Source: Buttiauxella brennerae ATCC 51605
Lineage (GTDB): Bacteria; Pseudomonadota; Gammaproteobacteria; Enterobacterales; Enterobacteriaceae
DNA: 64,000 nt
Assembly (NCBI RefSeq): GCF_001654925.1
Contig: NZ_LXER01000006.1
Span: 496,001-560,000 of the forward strand
Reading direction: 5' to 3'
Below are positions 33,005-41,823 of the stretch, one piece after another. Position 1 is the stretch's first letter; each line of letters begins with the position of its first letter. The notes beneath the pieces were generated by a model. That model was given only the letters and a program-made list of their open reading frames with translations, was not told the origin of the DNA and did no database searches. The position numbers and the translations under genes were made by a program.

Positions 33005-35164
33005 ATGGCCTTGTCCTCCGCTCAAAAAGAGCAAATCGCCGCCTGGTATAAGGCGCTACAACAGCAGATCCCAGACTTCATTCCGCGCCCACCGCAACGG
33101 CAAATGATTGCCGAAGTGGCAAAAACGCTTGCGGGTGAAGCGGGGCGACATCTGGCGATCGAGGCTCCCACTGGCGTGGGGAAAACGCTTTCATACCTGA
33201 TCCCCGGTATCGCTATTGCACGCGGCGAGCAAAAAACGTTGGTGGTCAGCACGGCAAACGTTGCCCTTCAGGATCAAATATTCAGCAAAGATTTGCCGCT
33301 GCTGCGCAAAATCATTCCCGATCTGAAATTTACCGCCGCGTTTGGCCGTGGGCGTTACGTTTGCCCGCGCAACCTTGCCGCTCTTGCCACGGACAACGCC
33401 TCACAGGGCGATTTGCTGGCTTTTCTCGAAGATGAGATGGCACCGACCAGCAAAGACGAACAACAGCGTTGCGTAAAACTGAAAACCGACCTTGATGCCT
33501 ATAAATGGGACGGGTTGCGTGACCACACTTCGCAAAATATTGAAGACGATCTCTGGCGGCGCTTAAGCACTGACAAGGCCAGTTGCCTGGGGCGCAATTG
33601 CCACTGGTATCGTGAATGCCCGTTTTTTGTGGCTCGCCGTGAAATTGACGACGCCGAAGTGGTGGTCGCCAACCACGCCCTGGTGATGGCCGCGATGGAA
33701 AGTGATGCGGTGCTGCCCGAAGCCAAAAACCTGCTGCTGATTTTAGATGAAGGCCACCATTTGCCGGATGTGGCGCGTGACGCGCTGGAAATGAGTGCCG
33801 AAGTCACGCCGGGCTATAGCCGTTTGCAGTTCGATCTCTTCACCAAACTGGTCGAAACCTGCATGGCGCAGTTCCGCCCAAAAAGCCCACCGCCGCTGAC
33901 CAATCCAGAACGTTTGACCAATCATTGCGAAGAAATTTTTGAGCTGCTCAGCTCGTTTAACAGCATTGTTTCATTGTGGTTGCCGGGCGAAAAAGAGGCC
34001 GAACATCGTTTTGAAATGGGTGTTCTACCCGAAGAAATTATGGTGATTTGCAAGCGGCTGGCGAAGCTGATGGAAGGGCTGCGCAGCCTGTCAGAGGCCT
34101 TGCTTAACGATCTTGGCGAAAAAACCGGAACGCACGATATTGTGCGTTTGCACCGTTCACTGCTGCACATGAACCGGGCGTTAGGCTATTTCGAAACGCA
34201 GAGCAAACTGTGGCGGCTTTCGGCAATGGAAAAGGCATCGGGAGCGCCGGTGTCGAAGTGGGTGACGCGTGAAATCCGCGAAGGGCAGCCACATCTGTAT
34301 TTCCATTGTGTGGGCATTCGTGTTTGCGATCAGTTAGAAAAACTGGTCTGGCGCAACGTTCCACATGTGATTGTGACCTCTGCAACGTTGCGCTCGCTCA
34401 ATAAATTCGACCGCCTGCAAGAGATGAGCGGGCTGGATGAAGATGCGGGCGATCGGTTTATTGCGCTGGATTCCCCGTTTAACCATGTCGAGCAGGGCAA
34501 GCTGGTTATCCCGCAGTTAACTGTTGAGCCAACGATGGAAAACGAAGCTCAACATCTGGCTGAAATGGCGGCGTTCTTCCGTGCTGAGCTGGCGAAAGGT
34601 GAGCATAAAGGCATGCTGGTGCTGTTTGCCAGCAACCGCGCAATGCAGGTGTTCCTGACACACGTCACTGATTTGCGGCTGACTCTGCTGGTGCAAGGCG
34701 ACATGCCGCGCTATCGGCTAGTGGAATTGCACCGTAAACGTGTTGAGCAGGGTGAAACCAGCGTGCTGATTGGCCTGCAATCTTTTGCAGAAGGCCTCGA
34801 TTTAAAGGGCGATTTACTCAGCCAGGTGCATATTCACAAAATCGCCTTCCCACCCATCGACAGTCCGGTGGTGGTCACGGAAGGTGAATGGTTAAAAACG
34901 CTAAAACGCTATCCTTTTGAAGTACAGAGTTTACCGAGCGCATCATTTAATCTTATTCAACAGGTAGGGCGTTTAATTCGTAGCCACGGCTGTTATGGTG
35001 AGGTAGTGATTTATGACCGCCGCTTGTTGACCAAAAATTACGGGCAGCGTTTACTGGGGGCATTGCCGGTGTTTCCAATAAGCCAGCCCGAAGCGCCAGC
35101 GGCTAAACTGATTGATACCACACCTAAAAAGACGGTGCGGCGCAAACGTGTGAGCAAGAAATAG
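33005..35164 (+). CDS. dinG: ATP-dependent DNA helicase DinG
   Basis: A 719-residue 5'-3' XPD-like helicase with an iron-sulfur cluster, acting on R-loops and replication-transcription conflicts. Walker A is EAPTGVGKT, the cluster cysteines are in GRYVCPRN and ASCLGRNCHWYRECPF, the DEAH-like motif is LILDEGHH, and the motif VI region is QQVGRLIRS. An upstream in-frame codon at 32906 would add 33 residues and span the LexA box, so the ATG at 33005 (MALSSAQKEQIAAWYKALQ) is used. ybiB follows 14 bp downstream as in E. coli. Confidence 0.96.
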   Translation: MALSSAQKEQIAAWYKALQQQIPDFIPRPPQRQMIAEVAKTLAGEAGRHLAIEAPTGVGKTLSYLIPGIAIARGEQKTLVVSTANVALQDQIFSKDLPLLRKIIPDLKFTAAFGRGRYVCPRNLAALATDNASQGDLLAFLEDEMAPTSKDEQQRCVKLKTDLDAYKWDGLRDHTSQNIEDDLWRRLSTDKASCLGRNCHWYRECPFFVARREIDDAEVVVANHALVMAAMESDAVLPEAKNLLLILDEGHHLPDVARDALEMSAEVTPGYSRLQFDLFTKLVETCMAQFRPKSPPPLTNPERLTNHCEEIFELLSSFNSIVSLWLPGEKEAEHRFEMGVLPEEIMVICKRLAKLMEGLRSLSEALLNDLGEKTGTHDIVRLHRSLLHMNRALGYFETQSKLWRLSAMEKASGAPVSKWVTREIREGQPHLYFHCVGIRVCDQLEKLVWRNVPHVIVTSATLRSLNKFDRLQEMSGLDEDAGDRFIALDSPFNHVEQGKLVIPQLTVEPTMENEAQHLAEMAAFFRAELAKGEHKGMLVLFASNRAMQVFLTHVTDLRLTLLVQGDMPRYRLVELHRKRVEQGETSVLIGLQSFAEGLDLKGDLLSQVHIHKIAFPPIDSPVVVTEGEWLKTLKRYPFEVQSLPSASFNLIQQVGRLIRSHGCYGEVVIYDRRLLTKNYGQRLLGALPVFPISQPEAPAAKLIDTTPKKTVRRKRVSKK

Positions 35165-35178
35165 AAAGGAGACTCTGA

Positions 35179-36147
35179 GTGGATTACCGTAAGATCATTA
35201 AAGAAGTCGGGCGCGGTAAAAACCACGCACGCGATCTGGATTTTGACACCGCTCGCGGCTTATATGCCCATATGCTCAGGGGAGAAGTGCCGGAACTGGA
35301 GCTGGGCGGCGTGCTGATTGCATTGCGTATTAAAGGTGAGGGCGAGGCAGAAATGCTTGGCTTCTATGATGCCATGAAGCATCACCTGATTTCGCTGACG
35401 CCACCCGTAAACAAGCCGATGCCGATTGTCATTCCTTCGTATAACGGCGCCCGCAAACAGGCAAATCTCACGCCATTGCTTGCCATGTTACTCAACCGTC
35501 TTGGCTTCCCGGTTGTCGTACATGGCGTGAGTCACGATCCCACCCGTGTGCTCACCGAAACGATTTTTAGCTTGATGGGCATTGAACCAACGCTGCATGC
35601 AGGCCAGGCACAAGCCAAACTGGACTCACATCACCCGGTTTACATCCCCATCAGCGCGCTTTGCCCACCGATGGAAGACCAGCTCGCCATGCGCTGGCGC
35701 ATGGGCGTGCGTAACAGTGCGCATACGCTCGCAAAACTTGCGACGCCGTTTGAAGAAGATGCCGCACTGCGCCTTGCCAGCGTTTCCCATCCTGAATATG
35801 TCCCGAAAGTGGCGAAGTTCTTTGCTAATATCGGCGGGCGCGGTCTGCTGATGCACGGCACCGAAGGCGAGGTGTATGCCAATCCGCAACGCTGCCCACA
35901 GATAACGCTTATCGACAGCCAGGGTTCGCGGGTCGTAATCGAACGGCAGACAGACGTCAGCGACGAAACCGTGGTGTTGCCTGAGGGGAAAGACCCGGAT
36001 GTGACCGCTCGCTGGATTGAGCGCTGTGTGGCCGGTGTGGAACCTATCCCGCAATCATTAAGAACGCAGATGGCCTGCTGCCTGGTGGCAACAGGTGAGG
36101 TCGCAACCTTTGAGGACGGTTTAAGCCGAGTTAATCAGACATTCTGA
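35179..36147 (+). CDS. ybiB: YbiB, TrpD2-type nucleic-acid-binding protein
   Basis: 322 residues with the anthranilate phosphoribosyltransferase fold (N-terminal DTARGLYAHMLRGEVPELELGG and the core IVIPSYNGARKQANLTPLLAMLL). By published family work, E. coli YbiB binds DNA and RNA non-specifically and is part of the SOS-linked dinG-ybiB operon, rather than acting in Trp synthesis. Starts at GTG (35179) with AAAGGAGA in place. 14 bp after dinG, so co-induced. Confidence 0.94.
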   Translation: MDYRKIIKEVGRGKNHARDLDFDTARGLYAHMLRGEVPELELGGVLIALRIKGEGEAEMLGFYDAMKHHLISLTPPVNKPMPIVIPSYNGARKQANLTPLLAMLLNRLGFPVVVHGVSHDPTRVLTETIFSLMGIEPTLHAGQAQAKLDSHHPVYIPISALCPPMEDQLAMRWRMGVRNSAHTLAKLATPFEEDAALRLASVSHPEYVPKVAKFFANIGGRGLLMHGTEGEVYANPQRCPQITLIDSQGSRVVIERQTDVSDETVVLPEGKDPDVTARWIERCVAGVEPIPQSLRTQMACCLVATGEVATFEDGLSRVNQTF

Positions 36148-36160
36148 TTATCCCCGTTTT

Positions 36161-36208
36161 AGGCTGCATCTTTGTTGGCTGCGAGCTTTCGCCCAGGTTA
36201 CTGACTTT
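36161..36208. repeat. Possible degenerate ERIC half-element
   Basis: The stretch GGCTGCATCTTTGTTGGCTG and the following bases match the inner half of ERIC in inverse orientation (TTGCAT..GTTGGCTGCG). The rest of the element is not recognisable. Confidence 0.35.
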
Positions 36209-36235
36209 TATTTTTGATATAGCTGAATGCAAGGC

Positions 36236-36266
36236 AAAAAAAAGCCCGCGGTAAATGGCCGCGGGC
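36236..36266 (-). terminator. Rho-independent terminator of ybiJ
   Basis: Stem GCCCGCGG/CCGCGGGC with a 7-nt loop; read on the minus strand it is followed by eight T. Confidence 0.9.
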
Positions 36267-36353
36267 AACAAGGGTCATAACAGAGTAAAACAGTGGTGCG
36301 GAGCAAAGCTCCAGATATAAAATATGAGGGTAAATCAGTGCACTACTGCAGTC

Positions 36354-36614
36354 TTACTTATAGATAACCGCAGTACCGCTCATTTTGCCGTTGGTGTTAG
36401 CAGAAGTGATTGAATACGCACTTGCGCCAGCGTCTTTTGCTTTTGCAGCCAGTTTTGCTTCCAGGCCGTCCAGAGTTGTTGCGCCATCCGCTGAAACCAC
36501 ACCCACTTTATTTAAGTTCTGAGCTTCAGATGGGCTGATAGATTGTGCAGCGAAAGCACCGAAAGAAAGAGTAGAAAGGGCGATTGCGGCTACAGCATAT
36601 TTGATGGTTTTCAT
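36354..36614 (-). CDS. ybiJ: YbiJ, small periplasmic DUF1471 (BhsA/McbA-family) protein
   Basis: 86 residues. A signal peptide ends at AFAA (residue 22 or 23), and the mature part is a single YdgH/BhsA/McbA domain (SEAQNLNKVGVVSADGATTLDGLEAKLAAKAKDAGASAYSITSA...). Family members are stress-induced and affect biofilm and surface properties. A terminator follows on the minus strand. With mcbA at 42048 it brackets the accessory island. Confidence 0.93.
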   Translation of the reverse strand: MKTIKYAVAAIALSTLSFGAFAAQSISPSEAQNLNKVGVVSADGATTLDGLEAKLAAKAKDAGASAYSITSANTNGKMSGTAVIYK

Positions 36615-36794
36615 AGTTAATTTCTCGCAGGTTATTCTGTTTAAGGTGACGTTGTTCCGTCGATGTGATTATGGTCACACTTTTAAGTAGAAGAATAAAT
36701 CGAATAGAATTGACCACCTTATTCAAAATTTTTGAATCTCGTCTAAATCATTGAAATGAGTGATGATTCGCCAGTTAATCATCACTCTGATTTT

Positions 36795-36810
36795 TGTGAT
36801 CTGGTTCACG
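36795..36810 (+). promoter_or_regulatory. Probable CRP-binding site in the ybiJ-upstream gap
   Basis: TGTGA-TCTGGT-TCACG matches nine of the ten CRP consensus half-site bases. The 361-bp gap 36615-36975 is otherwise AT-rich with a possible promoter for the rightward gene (-35 TTGCGC at 36913, -10 TATAAT at 36934-36939, 15-bp spacing). Which gene the site serves is unclear; it lies 180 bp from the ybiJ start and 125 bp before that promoter. Confidence 0.5.
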
Positions 36811-36975
36811 CTTCGCTTTCCGCATTTTTTGCTACTTTTTTTGTTATCACTGGTCAGCTCTGTTGTGCAATCGCTTGCGCGTAGTTTTTGTTATTAATGT
36901 GGGATTTACCCTTTGCGCCTGCTAACTTGCTTTTATAATGAAGACTTTACTTAACCGCATACCAGAAGAGGTTTG

Positions 36976-37797
36976 ATGGAGATTAAGCTGCACTCCAACG
37001 CCACCACCACGCCACGAACTCGCAAGTACATTCAGAACTCTGATAAATCCGACAGTGAACTGGCGGAGGAGCTGAATATCTCTGTCGATACCGTCAGGCG
37101 CTGGCGTAAGCGAGATGACTGTTTTGACAAATCTCATCGGCCTAATACCATTCATCGTGCTTTGAGCCATGAGCAGGAGGCGATGTTAGTTTTTCTGCGC
37201 GTGCGTTTGTCACTTTCGCTCGATGAACTGCTGGAAGCAGCACAACTGCTGGTGCAGCAAGGGATTTCCCGCGCAAGTGTCAGCCGGGCGCTGCAAAACT
37301 GGCAGCAATCCCGTTTATCAAAACCCGATCTGAAACAACCTGTCGGCCATTTGCGTTTGGATGTCTTCCCGCTGCCACAAAGCATTACCCATAAGCACGG
37401 CGCTTTGCTGGTGTTTAGCGACCCGGTATCGGGTTTTATTGCCGTAGCGCTGCGTGAGCGTGATGATGAACAGTCGCTTGATGCGCTGGTGGGCTTTTTG
37501 CAGCAGAGTTTGTTGTTGCAGGTGTGTTCCATCACGGCAAAAACGACGCCGCTTTCGCAACACCTGGCAGAAAAACTTGGGGTTTCGCTCTATGAGCCAC
37601 AGTCAGAAGCCTGGCAACAACAGGCGGCAACTGGCGAGTGGGGGCGGCCGCTGGAGCAACTTCTTAACGGCGAACGTTATGATAAGCGGCTAGGTTTTGG
37701 GGCGGTGTTGCTGGAGTTTGAGGATTTACTGAACAAACGTATTATTCGCAGCCGGCTGAAAAACCTCACGCCAGCTGCGTGGTTAAAGTCCCGTTAA
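36976..37797 (+). CDS. Transposase-derived helix-turn-helix protein (IS481-like, catalytically dead)
   Basis: 273 residues. The N-terminal part is a helix-turn-helix (residues 26-46, SELAEELNISVDTVRRWRKR) followed by an IS481-type linker region (DKSHRPNTIHRALSHEQEAM ... GISRASVSRALQNW). The rest mirrors the RNase-H core of IS481 transposases: LRLDVFPLPQ (Asp129) and ALLVFSDPVSGFIAV correspond to the first DDE block. The second block, normally TDNG, reads ITAKTTP, and the block that should hold the catalytic Glu is EPQSEAWQ without the motif. So it cannot be an active transposase as far as can be read. No inverted repeats flank it. ATG at 36976; a TTG just upstream is possible. It is convergent with the PTS operon, overlapping by 4 bp. 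A role as a regulator is inferred. Confidence 0.75.
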   Translation: MEIKLHSNATTTPRTRKYIQNSDKSDSELAEELNISVDTVRRWRKRDDCFDKSHRPNTIHRALSHEQEAMLVFLRVRLSLSLDELLEAAQLLVQQGISRASVSRALQNWQQSRLSKPDLKQPVGHLRLDVFPLPQSITHKHGALLVFSDPVSGFIAVALRERDDEQSLDALVGFLQQSLLLQVCSITAKTTPLSQHLAEKLGVSLYEPQSEAWQQQAATGEWGRPLEQLLNGERYDKRLGFGAVLLEFEDLLNKRIIRSRLKNLTPAAWLKSR

Positions 37798-38099
37798 TCG
37801 CAAAGACTTAGCGCGTGGTCGAGAATTTTCTCCCCGTTGACCATGCCGTAATCCATCATATTAATGGTTTCAACGCGCTTATTAAGCGGTGCGGCGAGCT
37901 GCTTGCAGTCAGCCAGTTTGTAGGCAATCTGCGGGCCGAGCAGCGCACAGTCGAAAGTGGTTATCGCATTTTTAAAATCACTCACACCTTTGGCCGCAAT
38001 TTCAATCTCCAGCCCGCGTTTTAGCGCAGCTTCCTGCATGCGTTTGACCACCAGACTGGTCGACATCCCTAAATCACAAACCAGCAGAATCTTTTTCAT
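37794..38099 (-). CDS. PTS EIIB component, lactose/cellobiose (chitobiose) family
   Basis: 101 residues, cytoplasmic. The phospho-Cys8 in LLVCDLGMSTSLVVKRM is in the typical P-loop-like position of ChbB/CelA-type EIIB. It pairs with the EIIC gene at the other end of the same operon (40516-41823). The gene starts inside the aminopeptidase frame (26-bp overlap), so it is translationally coupled. No EIIA of this family is found in the window and one must be supplied in trans. The stop codon overlaps that of the convergent transposase-like gene. Confidence 0.9.
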   Translation of the reverse strand: MKKILLVCDLGMSTSLVVKRMQEAALKRGLEIEIAAKGVSDFKNAITTFDCALLGPQIAYKLADCKQLAAPLNKRVETINMMDYGMVNGEKILDHALSLCD

Positions 38100-39543
38100 G
38101 AGTCTTTCCTTTGCACAGATTGAGTAAGAATTGTGTCAAGAGCAGAGCAGGGCGGCCGCTGGCCTGGGTAAATTTCCCACGGCTTAGCGCGGTTCCACTG
38201 ACATCCAGATGTGCCCACGCTGCCTGATGGCAAAACTTACTTAAAAAATGGGCGGCGGACACGGCGATTGCCGCATTATTCGGTGGGGTATTCGTGAGAT
38301 CGGCAATATGGCTTTTAACCTGGGGATCAAAACTTTCATCCAGCGGTAGCGGCCAGACTCTGTCCTGAGTAAGGTCGGCGGCCTGTTGCAGTTGCTGGCT
38401 GAGTGCCGGGTTATTGCTCATCAGGCCGGAGATATCGTAACCCAGCGCTTTCACTACCGCTCCCGTCAGCGTGGCGACGTCAATTAATGCCGCCGGATTA
38501 AAGCGTGTGGCGGCATAGCTAAGGGCGTCGGCCAGCACCAGGCGGCCTTCGGCATCGGTATTGATAATCTCGACACTGTGCCCGGCATGGGATTTCACAA
38601 CGTCGCCGGGGAGCATCGCGTCAACGCCCGGCATATTTTCGGCCAGCGCCATTACCGCCACAACATTGAGCGGCATTTGCAGCGTTTTGACTGTCTCCAT
38701 CAGCCCGAACACCGTCGCCGCACCACACATATCGTATTTCATGGTGCGCATCCCTTCGCCCTCTTTGAGCCACATCCCGCCGGTATCGAAGGTAATGCCT
38801 TTGCCCACAAATGCGTAAGTCGGTGCGCTTTGCGCCGCACCTTGCCAGCGCAGAGTCACCAGGCGTGGCGGGTTATGGCTGCCTTTTCCGGTTGCATCCA
38901 GACAACCCATACCCAATTCACGGATGGCGTTTTCATCAAGGATTTCACAGTGCGTTTGTGGATGTGCGCTCGCCCAGCGTTCGGCCTGCTGGGCGACATC
39001 CTGCGGGCGGCAATCATTGGCTGGCAGGTCGGCAAGCTGGCGTGAGATAAGCATTCCGCCTGCAATCGCCTGGGTCTGCACGGCCAGCTCAGTCGCTTGT
39101 GCATGGGTATTTTCGGTTAATAACCACAGTTGCCCATGGCTTTGCGTTTGTTTCTGGCGGTAACCCAACTGTGGCAACTGATAAAAGTGGTTCATTACTG
39201 CCACGAGTAGAGTTCGCAGGCGAGCAAAAACGGTGTGGTTTGCCAGATCAAAACCTGAAATATCCAGTGCGATGGGCTGTGACACAGGGGAGGGGATCAG
39301 CGTGTTCAGGCATTCTATCGCCTGGCGCAGCACTTCAGGGCGCTCGAGTTCACCCGAAGGTAACAGTGTGAGCTGCTGGCAGGTTTCGTTTAAACCAAAC
39401 GGCGTGGATTGTGCATCTTCATGCTGAGCCATCTCATTGAGCAAAGGGCGCAACGAATGCGGCCAGGCATCTGAATGTGTTTTCCACACCATCAGATGGG
39501 CCTCTTTTGGGCACAGCGCGGGCGTGGTTACCTGGCATTTCAT
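38074..39543 (-). CDS. M17 leucyl aminopeptidase-family metallopeptidase (PepB/PepA-like)
   Basis: 489 residues, no signal peptide. The C-terminal catalytic domain has the di-metal ligands in VGKGITFDTGG (Lys, Asp), MKYDMCGAA (Asp) and the family signature NTDAEGRLVLAD (Asp, Glu). The N-terminal 160 residues are divergent from PepA and PepB. It removes N-terminal residues from peptides in the cytoplasm. Start and stop overlap neighbours: its ATG overlaps the glycosylasparaginase stop by 4 bp, and its end contains the EIIB start. Placement in a sugar PTS operon is unusual and suggests glycopeptide or isopeptide substrates. Confidence 0.9.
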   Translation of the reverse strand: MKCQVTTPALCPKEAHLMVWKTHSDAWPHSLRPLLNEMAQHEDAQSTPFGLNETCQQLTLLPSGELERPEVLRQAIECLNTLIPSPVSQPIALDISGFDLANHTVFARLRTLLVAVMNHFYQLPQLGYRQKQTQSHGQLWLLTENTHAQATELAVQTQAIAGGMLISRQLADLPANDCRPQDVAQQAERWASAHPQTHCEILDENAIRELGMGCLDATGKGSHNPPRLVTLRWQGAAQSAPTYAFVGKGITFDTGGMWLKEGEGMRTMKYDMCGAATVFGLMETVKTLQMPLNVVAVMALAENMPGVDAMLPGDVVKSHAGHSVEIINTDAEGRLVLADALSYAATRFNPAALIDVATLTGAVVKALGYDISGLMSNNPALSQQLQQAADLTQDRVWPLPLDESFDPQVKSHIADLTNTPPNNAAIAVSAAHFLSKFCHQAAWAHLDVSGTALSRGKFTQASGRPALLLTQFLLNLCKGKTHEKDSAGL

Positions 39544-40508
39544 ACAATCACCTCCGCAGTCACACGTTGCAAATAGGCATCAAGCCACGCCTGGTCTGCG
39601 GGGCGAATCAAGGTATGTTTGCCTTCACGAGTGGTTAAAAAGACCGCGGGTGTTTGCGTTGGTGTGGCAACAGAAAACGAGAAGTTATCAATAGTGGTCG
39701 CCGCTCCGTACTCTCCCCGGTTATTCATACACACCACTGATAAATCACCCGCACGGCCGAAGCGCGCAATCAGCTGGCTTTCCAAATCGTAAACGGCCGA
39801 TTCTGCCGCCTGTTGCGGTGATATGCCACGCCCCATTCGACTGACAATTTCATAGCTGATGCAGCCTTTCATCAGGTCTTCGCCAAGGCCCGTTGCTGTT
39901 GCTGCACCAATCTGGCTGTCGGCATAAAAACCGGAGCCAGAAACCGGGGAATCACCGACTCGGCCAGGGCGTTTCATAAACAACCCGCTGGTGGAGGTGG
40001 CGACACACATTTGCTGATTTTGGTCGAGCGTAATAACGCCGACGGTGTCATGACCGGTATACGGACTGAGACCGCGATCGAGGGTTTCACGTTTACGTTT
40101 CAGGTAATGCTGGTGGGCACGGTCAGTCAGCATATTTTTGCGCTCAAAACCTTGCGCGAACGCCCAAGTTTGCGCACCTTCACCGACCATAAAACTATTG
40201 AAGCGCTCACGGCTCAGCGCCTGGGCTACAAGAATTGGGTTGGCGATGTCGCGAATGCTGGCGACCGCACCGATGGCAAGCGTTGAACCATCCATAAACG
40301 CAGCGTCGAGTTCAACCACGCCTTGTTCATTTGGCAAACCGCCGTAGCCGACGGATTTATAGAACGGATAATCTTCCACACAAGTCACCGCTCGCACAGC
40401 AGCACTACTGGCGTTGCCGTTTTCCTGCAATAAACTCGCGGCTTCACTGACCCCTTCCCAGGCCATGCGCCAGGTTGCTATCACGCCCCAGTTTGTCGAT
40501 AACGTCAT
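39540..40508 (-). CDS. N4-(beta-N-acetylglucosaminyl)-L-asparaginase family hydrolase (Ntn, cytoplasmic)
   Basis: 322 residues. An Ntn-hydrolase of the glycosylasparaginase/isoaspartyl-peptidase family. The autocleavage site and nucleophile are GHDTVGV with Thr155; the downstream GRVGDSPVSGSGFYAD and ATGLGEDLM motifs are those of glycosylasparaginases, which cleave the GlcNAc-Asn bond, more than of plain asparaginase or IaaA. No signal peptide. It follows the PTS EIIC by 7 bp and overlaps the aminopeptidase by 4 bp. Inferred role: hydrolysis of an imported, perhaps phosphorylated, glyco-asparagine to aspartate and an aminosugar. Isoaspartyl dipeptide hydrolysis is the alternative. Confidence 0.87.
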   Translation of the reverse strand: MTLSTNWGVIATWRMAWEGVSEAASLLQENGNASSAAVRAVTCVEDYPFYKSVGYGGLPNEQGVVELDAAFMDGSTLAIGAVASIRDIANPILVAQALSRERFNSFMVGEGAQTWAFAQGFERKNMLTDRAHQHYLKRKRETLDRGLSPYTGHDTVGVITLDQNQQMCVATSTSGLFMKRPGRVGDSPVSGSGFYADSQIGAATATGLGEDLMKGCISYEIVSRMGRGISPQQAAESAVYDLESQLIARFGRAGDLSVVCMNNRGEYGAATTIDNFSFSVATPTQTPAVFLTTREGKHTLIRPADQAWLDAYLQRVTAEVIV

Positions 40509-40515
40509 GTTTTAT

Positions 40516-41823
40516 TTACTCCGTGGCGGGTTTTGTGGATGCGGCAAGCGTTGGGGCTTCATTAGCCCGGTATTGCTTATCGACAACTTTAAGGAATGGC
40601 AGGTAAATGATGGCGCCAATCGTCAGGTTGATAAGCTGAATAACGGCGCCGCTGATATGTCCGGTCACGATAAAACCACTCAGTACGGGTGGCAGTGTCC
40701 ACGGGATGTACACCCCGGTGGTAGTGGCGACCAAACCCACCGACATGGCGATGTACTGCACCGTGACCAGCACCAACGGCACAAGGTTAAAGGGAATCAG
40801 CATGACCGGGTTCATGATCACCGGCAGGCCAAACAGCACCGGTTCGTTGATGTTGAAAATTGAGGAGCCGGCGGCGAGGCGGGAAACGTTCTTAATGTGC
40901 TGGCTGCGGGCAAACAGCAGCATAGCAATCACCAGAGACAACGTCGCACCCGCGCCTCCCATCCAAATCATGTCGTAGAACTGCTCAGTGACGACATGCG
41001 GCGGCAGCAAACCGGCCTGCGTTGCTGCCAGGTTCTCCATTTGGTTTTCCATCCAGAAAGGACGCAGGATGCCGTTCACCATCGAACCGGAGTTGATCCC
41101 AACCGACCACAAGCTGGTGATACTAAAACTTGTGAATAACGCACCGACATAGGATGTACCAAAGTGGCGGATTGGTGTGGCCAGCACTTCATACACGAAC
41201 TGGTGAATGGTGTGGTAATCCGTTCTGGCAAACAGCACGCGAATAGCCAGCGCAATAACCAGAATCAGTAACGACGGGATCAGGGCCGCAAATGATTTTT
41301 GCACTGCAGGCGGCACGCCATCTGGCATACGAATCACCCAGTTCTGGCGCAGCATCCAGGCAAAGAGTTCGGTACTGGCTATTGCGCCAAGCATCGCGAC
41401 AAACAAGCCCTTTGATCCCAACCATTCCATCGGGATCAGGTTGCCAATTTCCTGGGTTTTCGCGAAAGGAGTCAGAATCAAGAAGCAAGAGAGGGACAAA
41501 ATACCCGCCGACATTTTGTCGATGTCATAACGCTCCGCCAGGCGGTAGGCGACCAGGAAACTGATAAACACTGCCATGGTAGAGAAAATGGCGTTAAACG
41601 GGATTTCGATAGTTGCAGACCAGCCTTCGCCAAAAATCGATGCCATAAACTGCTGATAGGCCGTGCTTGGGAAGGAGGAGATAACCAGCAGGATTGAACC
41701 GACAATAATAAACGGCATAAACGAGATATAGGCATCACGAATGGCACCGAGGTGGCGTTGTTGCGCCATTCTTCCGGCAAGCGGCATCAGCTTTGCTTCT
41801 ATTGCGGCCATCAGGTTTTTCAT
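40516..41823 (-). CDS. PTS EIIC component, lactose/cellobiose (chitobiose) family
   Basis: 435 residues with about 10 membrane segments. Typical EIIC-cel features: MPLAGRMAQQRHLGAIRDAYISFMPFIIVGSILLV at the N-terminus and SIFNINEPVLFGLPVIMNPVMLIPF in the second half, where the substrate Glu lies. First gene of the operon EIIC, glycosylasparaginase, M17 aminopeptidase, EIIB. The ATG at 41823 (GGAG box) is preferred over an extension to 41856. The closest characterised relatives carry cellobiose or N,N'-diacetylchitobiose; with this context a GlcNAc-containing substrate is likely. Confidence 0.9.
   Translation of the reverse strand: MKNLMAAIEAKLMPLAGRMAQQRHLGAIRDAYISFMPFIIVGSILLVISSFPSTAYQQFMASIFGEGWSATIEIPFNAIFSTMAVFISFLVAYRLAERYDIDKMSAGILSLSCFLILTPFAKTQEIGNLIPMEWLGSKGLFVAMLGAIASTELFAWMLRQNWVIRMPDGVPPAVQKSFAALIPSLLILVIALAIRVLFARTDYHTIHQFVYEVLATPIRHFGTSYVGALFTSFSITSLWSVGINSGSMVNGILRPFWMENQMENLAATQAGLLPPHVVTEQFYDMIWMGGAGATLSLVIAMLLFARSQHIKNVSRLAAGSSIFNINEPVLFGLPVIMNPVMLIPFNLVPLVLVTVQYIAMSVGLVATTTGVYIPWTLPPVLSGFIVTGHISGAVIQLINLTIGAIIYLPFLKVVDKQYRANEAPTLAASTKPATE

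Noticed and set aside
37794-41823. Reading the PTS operon as a defence or toxin system
   Set aside because: All four proteins fit known metabolic families and no nuclease, toxin or immune domain is present.
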